Source of the DNA: Clostridia bacterium
Lineage (GTDB): Bacteria > Bacillota > Clostridia > UBA1381
Assembly (NCBI GenBank): GCA_017420825.1
Contig: JAFQNU010000133.1
Coordinates: 1-9,353 of the forward strand
Length of the DNA stretch: 9,353 nt
Direction: 5' to 3'
This document shows, in pieces, positions 5,774 to 9,353 of this stretch. Position 1 is the stretch's first letter; each line of letters starts with the position of its first letter. A program made the translations under genes and the position numbers. The notes under the pieces were generated by a model. That model ran no database searches. It had not been told where the DNA came from and saw nothing but the letters and a program-made list of their open reading frames with translations.

Positions 5774-6295
5774 ATGAAAGCTTTAAAAAACACAAAAAAA
5801 TTATGTACTCTTGCAATGCTTTTAGCAGTGGCTGTGGTATTGGGAGCACTCTCGTTCCGTATTGGTTCTGGCATTAAAATTTCCTTTAAATTTATCCCCG
5901 TATTCTTATCATCAGTTATATTCGGGCCTGTATGTGGCGGAATATGCGGGTTTTTAAGTGATTTTCTTGCGTACCTTTTCAATCCTGCAGGCGGTGCATA
6001 TCTTCCGCAAATCGGTCTTGTTGAAGCTCTGTATGGTGTTTCCTTCGGCATATTTTTTTACAAAGCATCAGAGCTTAACAAAAAAAGTATAGTAAAATTT
6101 ATTGTATGCCTTTTTGTTAATACTGTTTTTTTCAGTCTTTTACTGATGTCCTTTTTCTTAAAAGACCTTATGGGAATGACCTTTTTAAATACTCTGATAA
6201 TGCGAATACCGTCAACTGTTGTAAACCTGTTATTGCATATTGGCGGAATATGTGTAATGCTTAAAGCTATGCCAAGGATAAAAAAATTATTATAA
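5774..6295 (+). CDS. folT: FolT, folate-specific S component of an ECF transporter
   Basis: A 173-residue integral membrane protein of the ECF S-component family. It binds folate and works with a shared energizing module (EcfA, EcfA', EcfT) encoded elsewhere; none of those genes is in the window. About six hydrophobic segments are visible, near residues 11-28, 38-56, 57-70, 82-97, 107-128 and 148-164. Motifs typical of the folate and related S subunits include SFKFIPVFLSS, FGPVCGGICGFLSDFLAYL and the PAGGAYLPQIG loop at about 71-81. The THF riboswitch directly upstream makes the substrate call much stronger than sequence alone. I chose ATG at 5774, 9 bases after AAAGGA. The frame opens further back to a TTG at 5660, but that codon lies inside riboswitch helix P3 and would make a non-transmembrane leader. 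Likely monocistronic, since obg has its own promoter, although no terminator is visible between them. Confidence 0.92.
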   Translation: MKALKNTKKLCTLAMLLAVAVVLGALSFRIGSGIKISFKFIPVFLSSVIFGPVCGGICGFLSDFLAYLFNPAGGAYLPQIGLVEALYGVSFGIFFYKASELNKKSIVKFIVCLFVNTVFFSLLLMSFFLKDLMGMTFLNTLIMRIPSTVVNLLLHIGGICVMLKAMPRIKKLL

Positions 6296-6299
6296 ATAT

Positions 6300-6328
6300 T
6301 TGCAAAAAATGATAAAATATGATATACT
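6300..6328 (+). promoter_or_regulatory. Promoter for the obg-mltG-tadA operon
   Basis: TTGCAA (6300-6305, 4/6), a 17-base spacer and TATACT (6323-6328, 5/6) with an upstream TG (6320-6321) forming an extended -10. The predicted start is near 6335, leaving a leader of about 25 bases before ATG at 6360. A perfect TATAAT at 6328-6333 lacks a -35 at proper spacing. Confidence 0.65.
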
Positions 6329-6359
6329 ATAATAAACAACTAATTGAAGGAATGAGTTT

Positions 6360-7640
6360 ATGTTTACAGATAAGGCAAAAATATATATAAAAGCAGGTAA
6401 CGGCGGAAATGGCGCCATTGCCTTTCACAGAGAAAAATACGTTGCTGCAGGCGGTCCTGACGGCGGAGACGGCGGTAAAGGCGGAAATATAATTTTTCGG
6501 GTTGACCCCGGGCTTTCCACTCTTATGGATTTTAAATACAAGAGAAAATACTGTGCACAAAACGGCGGAGACGGTGCAGGTAAACGCTGTAACGGAAAAA
6601 ATGGTGAGGACACAGTTATTCTTGTTCCTCAAGGAACGGTTGTAAGAGACGCAGAATCAAACAGAATATTAGCCGACCTGTCAGAGCTTGATAAGGACGT
6701 CATATTGCTAAAGGGCGGTAATGGCGGTTGGGGCAATGCACACTTTGCAACTCCTACCCGTCAGACTCCAAACTTTGCAAAAAATGGTCAAAAGGGTAAT
6801 GAGAGAGAGGTTGTTCTTGAATTAAAATTACTTGCAGATGTTGGTCTTGTAGGCTTTCCGAATGTCGGAAAATCAACACTTTTATCACGAACAACAAAGG
6901 CAGACCCAAAAATCGCAAACTACCACTTCACAACCCTCGTTCCCAATCTCGGAGTTGTTGAGCTTGCCGAACATATGGGCTTTGTGCTTGCTGATATACC
7001 GGGAATTATTGAGGGTGCAAGCGAAGGTGTGGGACTTGGTCACGACTTTTTAAGACACATAGAGCGGACAAGACTTTTAATTCATGTTGTTGATGTATCT
7101 TCTATTGAGGGACGAAATCCTATTGAGGATTTCCATACTATAAACGAAGAGCTTTCAAAATACAGTCTTGATTTGGAGAGCCGTCCGCAGATTGTTGCAG
7201 CAAATAAGACAGATATTATACAGGATGTACAGGCTTATGAGAATTTTAAAGCTGAAATTAAATCTCTTGGCTATCCTCTTTATGAAATCAGTGCCGCCAC
7301 AGGTAACGGAGTATGGGATTTAATGAAATTTGCCTACTCTGAGCTTTCAAAGCTGCCTCCTATACAGGTATTTGAGCCTGAAATGGAAATTGACGAAGGC
7401 TTTGAAATTGATACTACTCAAAAAGGATTTGAAATCACCAAAGACGGTGATGTATATGTTGTTTCAGGAACATGGATTGAGGCTGTGGGTGGAAGTATAA
7501 ACTTCTCAGACGAGGAAAGCCTTCAGTATTTCCAGAGAGCCTTAAAGAACAGAGGCGTTATAGATGCGCTTGTTGAAGAAGGTATCAGCGAAGGTGAAAC
7601 CGTACGTATTGGTGACCTTGAATTTGATTTTGTCTGGTAA
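6360..7640 (+). CDS. obg: Obg/CgtA GTPase, ribosome assembly and stress
   Basis: A 426-residue GTPase, normal for Firmicute Obg, that binds the 50S subunit during assembly and links GTP and ppGpp levels to growth; in Bacillus it also affects sporulation and the stress response. Domains: a glycine-rich Obg fold at about 1-158, with repeated NGGNG, GGDGGKGG and GGNGGWGNA stretches; a G domain with G1 GFPNVGKS 165-172, the TTL switch I 191-193, G3 DIPG 212-215, G4 NKTD 282-285 and G5 SAA 311-313; and the C-terminal OCT domain at about 345-426, with EVSGTWIE-like VVSGTWIE. All nucleotide-binding motifs are intact. The start has GAAGGA 8 bases upstream. It is not preceded by rplU and rpmA, its usual neighbours, but has its own promoter. 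The ribosome site for mltG overlaps its stop codon. Confidence 0.98.
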   Translation: MFTDKAKIYIKAGNGGNGAIAFHREKYVAAGGPDGGDGGKGGNIIFRVDPGLSTLMDFKYKRKYCAQNGGDGAGKRCNGKNGEDTVILVPQGTVVRDAESNRILADLSELDKDVILLKGGNGGWGNAHFATPTRQTPNFAKNGQKGNEREVVLELKLLADVGLVGFPNVGKSTLLSRTTKADPKIANYHFTTLVPNLGVVELAEHMGFVLADIPGIIEGASEGVGLGHDFLRHIERTRLLIHVVDVSSIEGRNPIEDFHTINEELSKYSLDLESRPQIVAANKTDIIQDVQAYENFKAEIKSLGYPLYEISAATGNGVWDLMKFAYSELSKLPPIQVFEPEMEIDEGFEIDTTQKGFEITKDGDVYVVSGTWIEAVGGSINFSDEESLQYFQRALKNRGVIDALVEEGISEGETVRIGDLEFDFVW

Positions 7641-7653
7641 GGAGTTGTTTAAC

Positions 7654-8661
7654 TTGGCAAAAAAAAGAAAATCGGGTAATTCGGGAATTATTTTTGCAAT
7701 TATAATAATAATCGCTGTTTTAGTCTGCTTTTTATTCCTTTCTTCCCCAGGCAACCTTACTGAGAATAAAACAGTCAGAATTGAAGAGGGCACCTCTACT
7801 GTGGAAATTGCCTCTATACTAAAAGATAACGGCGTTATATCAAGCGAGCTTGTATTTTTAATAAAGGTTAATATGTCCGACTTTAAAGGTCGTCTGCGAT
7901 TCGGAACCTTTGAATTTACACCTGATGATACCTATAATGATATTATAAGAAAGCTTGCCTTAAACGGTGAAAAAAGAGAGACAGTTACTGTTACAATTCC
8001 TGAAGGCTATTCGGTAGAAAAAATAATTACACGACTTATAAATTCAGGTCTTTCAAACGAAAAAGACTTAAAAGCCGCCCTTAATGACAAATATGACTTT
8101 GACTTTTTGAAAAAAATTGATTTTCCTGACAGCTGTATATATGAGCTTGAAGGCTTTCTGTTTCCGTCAACCTACGAATTCTACACCGACAACACTGCTC
8201 ACGAGATATTCGAGATAATGCTTTCTGAGTTTCAAAAGCAATACGACAGTATGAGCTCATCTTATTCCGATATCTATGAGATTATCACAAAGGCATCAAT
8301 CATAGAACGTGAGGCAAAGCTTGACAATGAGAGGAAAAAAATTGCAGGTGTCATTGAAAACAGACTCAAAAAAGATATGCTTTTACAGATTGACGCAACT
8401 GTGATTTATGCCATGACAGACGGAAGATATGATGTTATGCGTGTTCTTTATGAGGATTTGGAAACTGACTCCCCTTATAACACATACAAATATAAAGGGC
8501 TTCCGACAGGGCCAATTTCAAATCCCGGTGCCAAATCTATAGAAGCGGCACTAAATCCCGAAGCACACAGCTATCTGTATTACAGAACTGATAACAAGAA
8601 AAACGACGGAAGTCATATCTTTACTGAAAGCTTTAACGAACACAAGACTGCAAACAAATAG
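7654..8661 (+). CDS. mltG: MltG, endolytic murein transglycosylase (YceG-like)
   Basis: A membrane-anchored lytic transglycosylase that cuts nascent glycan strands and is thought to set strand ends and length. The open frame begins at 7564 inside obg, but I place the start at TTG 7654: TAAGGAG at 7638-7644, overlapping the obg stop, lies 9 bases upstream, and the protein then starts MAKKRK followed directly by a membrane segment (about 10-30). This gives 335 residues. Seen: a LysM-like/YceG N-terminal region at about 40-140 (VRIEEGTST, FGTFEF, VTIPEGYS), LEGFLFPSTYEF at about 166-177, ASIIEREA with the catalytic Glu at 218, NRLKKDMLLQIDATVIYAM at about 236-254, and GLPTGPISNPG near 282-292. 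All the family core motifs are present. A TTG at 7645 is too close to the ribosome site. Confidence 0.95.
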   Translation: MAKKRKSGNSGIIFAIIIIIAVLVCFLFLSSPGNLTENKTVRIEEGTSTVEIASILKDNGVISSELVFLIKVNMSDFKGRLRFGTFEFTPDDTYNDIIRKLALNGEKRETVTVTIPEGYSVEKIITRLINSGLSNEKDLKAALNDKYDFDFLKKIDFPDSCIYELEGFLFPSTYEFYTDNTAHEIFEIMLSEFQKQYDSMSSSYSDIYEIITKASIIEREAKLDNERKKIAGVIENRLKKDMLLQIDATVIYAMTDGRYDVMRVLYEDLETDSPYNTYKYKGLPTGPISNPGAKSIEAALNPEAHSYLYYRTDNKKNDGSHIFTESFNEHKTANK

Positions 8662-8669
8662 GTGGTTTT

Positions 8670-9140
8670 ATGGCATATAATGAAACCTTTATGCGTGAGG
8701 CATTAAAACAGGCAAAAAAAGCAAAAAAAATAAATGAAGCACCAATAGGTGCTGTTATTGTCCGTGATAATAAAATAATTTCACGTGGCTATAATAAAAG
8801 AGAAACAAAGAAAAACGGACTTTATCATGCTGAAATAATTGCAATTGACAAGGCCTGCAAAAAGCTTAGTGGCTGGAGACTCCCCGGCTGTGATATTTAT
8901 ATCACTTTGGAACCATGCCCGATGTGTGCAGGAGCTATTATTCAGACAAGAATTGAAAATGTGTACTTCGGTGCTTACGACCAAAAATCAGGTTGCGGAG
9001 GAAGTGTTTTCAATATGTTTGAGGACGTGGTTTTTAATCACAAGCCAAATATTTCAGGCGGTCATATGCAATGTGAATGTTCACAGATTTTGTCTGACTT
9101 TTTCAAAACTTTAAGAGAAACGAGGAGAAATAAAAAATGA
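8670..9140 (+). CDS. tadA: TadA, tRNA-specific adenosine deaminase
   Basis: A 156-residue zinc deaminase that converts A34 to inosine in the ACG anticodon of tRNA-Arg, allowing one tRNA to read CGU, CGC and CGA; usually essential. Zinc and catalytic motifs: HAE at 53-55 (His53 ligand, Glu55 proton shuttle) and PCPMCAGA at 83-90 region with Cys83 and Cys86 as ligands. EAPIGAVIV at 23-31 and the VYFGAYDQKSGCGGS stretch at 98-112 are typical of TadA rather than cytidine or guanine deaminases. The length is normal. AGGTGG at 8660-8665 overlaps the mltG stop and lies 4 bases before ATG, so it is translationally coupled to mltG. The tail is strongly basic (TLRETRRNKK). Its stop overlaps the next start as ATGA. 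Confidence 0.96.
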   Translation: MAYNETFMREALKQAKKAKKINEAPIGAVIVRDNKIISRGYNKRETKKNGLYHAEIIAIDKACKKLSGWRLPGCDIYITLEPCPMCAGAIIQTRIENVYFGAYDQKSGCGGSVFNMFEDVVFNHKPNISGGHMQCECSQILSDFFKTLRETRRNKK

Positions 9141-9241
9141 GATTTTCAAAAAACCAATTAAGAATCATATGCATAGTAATAGCCGCAATAATGATTTTAA
9201 CTGTCGCACTCGGTGTTGTTGCTATTTTTACGGGAATGTAA
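9137..9241 (+). CDS. 34-residue membrane miniprotein, unknown function
   Basis: A short open frame found by hand. It reads MRFSKNQLRIICIVIAAIM, continues with a hydrophobic stretch, and ends VVAIFTGM. Residues 1-9 are basic and polar, 10-32 form one clear membrane segment, and essentially nothing follows, so the expected topology is N-terminus inside. Evidence that it is real: GAGGAG at 9122-9127 lies 9 bases before ATG, the start overlaps the tadA stop (ATGA), and a Rho-independent terminator follows 15 bases after the stop, so it is the last cistron of the operon. I do not recognise a family. It could be a regulatory or scaffold peptide for a membrane complex. No toxin-antitoxin features are seen. 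Confidence 0.7.
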   Translation: MRFSKNQLRIICIVIAAIMILTVALGVVAIFTGM

Positions 9242-9256
9242 TCAATACATAAAATT

Positions 9257-9289
9257 TCGCAGATAAAACATTATTGTCTGCGATTTTTT
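9257..9289 (+). terminator. Rho-independent terminator of the obg operon
   Basis: TCGCAGA (9257-9263) pairs perfectly with TCTGCGA (9277-9283) around a 13-base loop, followed directly by six T residues (9284-9289). It lies just after the miniprotein stop and before polA, so polA probably starts from its own promoter; the sequence left (9290-9317) shows no convincing -35/-10 pair. Confidence 0.85.
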
Positions 9290-9317
9290 GTAAAATAATA
9301 AAATTGGAGATATTCAC

Positions 9318-9353
9318 ATGAAAAAATTACTGATAATTGACGCTAACAGTATA
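9318..9353 (+). CDS. polA: DNA polymerase I, first 12 codons only
   Basis: Only MKKLLIIDANSI is present before the window ends. This is the typical start of PolA in Firmicutes, the first strand of the 5'-3' exonuclease domain (LLIIDGNS pattern), whose Asp at position 8 is a metal ligand. Here the usual Gly after Asp is Ala. A GGAGA ribosome site (9306-9310) lies 7 bases before ATG at 9318. With only 12 codons the call depends on motif memory; a flap/5'-3' exonuclease with the same start is the main alternative. Confidence 0.75.
   Translation, partial: MKKLLIIDANSI

Noticed and set aside
5614..6051. Minus-strand 145-codon frame over the riboswitch and folT
   Set aside because: Antisense shadow; Pro- and Arg-rich translation with no family features.
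8839..9114. Plus-strand 91-codon frame within tadA
   Set aside because: Out-of-frame shadow of tadA without a start signal.

Overview
The window is AT-rich, with compact gene spacing, strong Shine-Dalgarno sequences and a perfect-looking forespore (sigma-G type) promoter. Together with Clostridia-like versions of ThiI, TilS, FtsH, Obg and FolT, this points to a spore-forming low-GC Firmicute of the class Clostridia, possibly the Ruminococcaceae/Oscillospiraceae. The tetrahydrofolate riboswitch resembles the Eubacterium siraeum example as I remember it. No species can be named.

Left side (1-5432) is almost entirely minus strand. From right to left it reads tilS (lysidine for tRNA-Ile), ftsH (membrane AAA protease), a 67-residue DUF1858 redox-type protein, a CNNM/CorC-type DUF21-CBS membrane protein, and the 5' part of thiI (4-thiouridine in tRNA), which runs off the left edge. 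A good promoter lies upstream of tilS. A second sits at the very end of ftsH and serves the DUF1858 gene, and probably the CNNM gene as well. Between thiI and the CNNM gene is a short plus-strand gene of 77 codons, preceded by a sigma-G-like promoter. It ends tail-to-tail inside the CNNM gene.

The centre (5433-5773) is a divergent control region. The tilS promoter faces left. A TTGACA-N17-TATTAT promoter faces right and starts transcription at the first base of a tetrahydrofolate (THF) riboswitch. The riboswitch controls folT, the folate-binding S component of an ECF transporter. The helices, the conserved joining strands and the pseudoknot can all be traced.

Right side (5774-9353) is plus strand: folT, then obg (ribosome-associated GTPase) from its own promoter, mltG (endolytic murein transglycosylase, TTG start), tadA (tRNA adenosine deaminase) and a 34-residue membrane miniprotein overlapping the tadA stop. 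A Rho-independent terminator follows, and then the first 12 codons of polA. obg, mltG, tadA and the miniprotein form one tightly coupled operon.

Functionally this is mostly core housekeeping: tRNA modification (thiI, tilS, tadA), membrane protein quality control, ribosome assembly, cell wall and folate uptake. I see no mobile element, CRISPR array, phage gene, tRNA or rRNA, and no clear new multi-gene system. The least explained elements are the sigma-G-linked small ORF at 455-688 and the 34-residue protein at 9137-9241.
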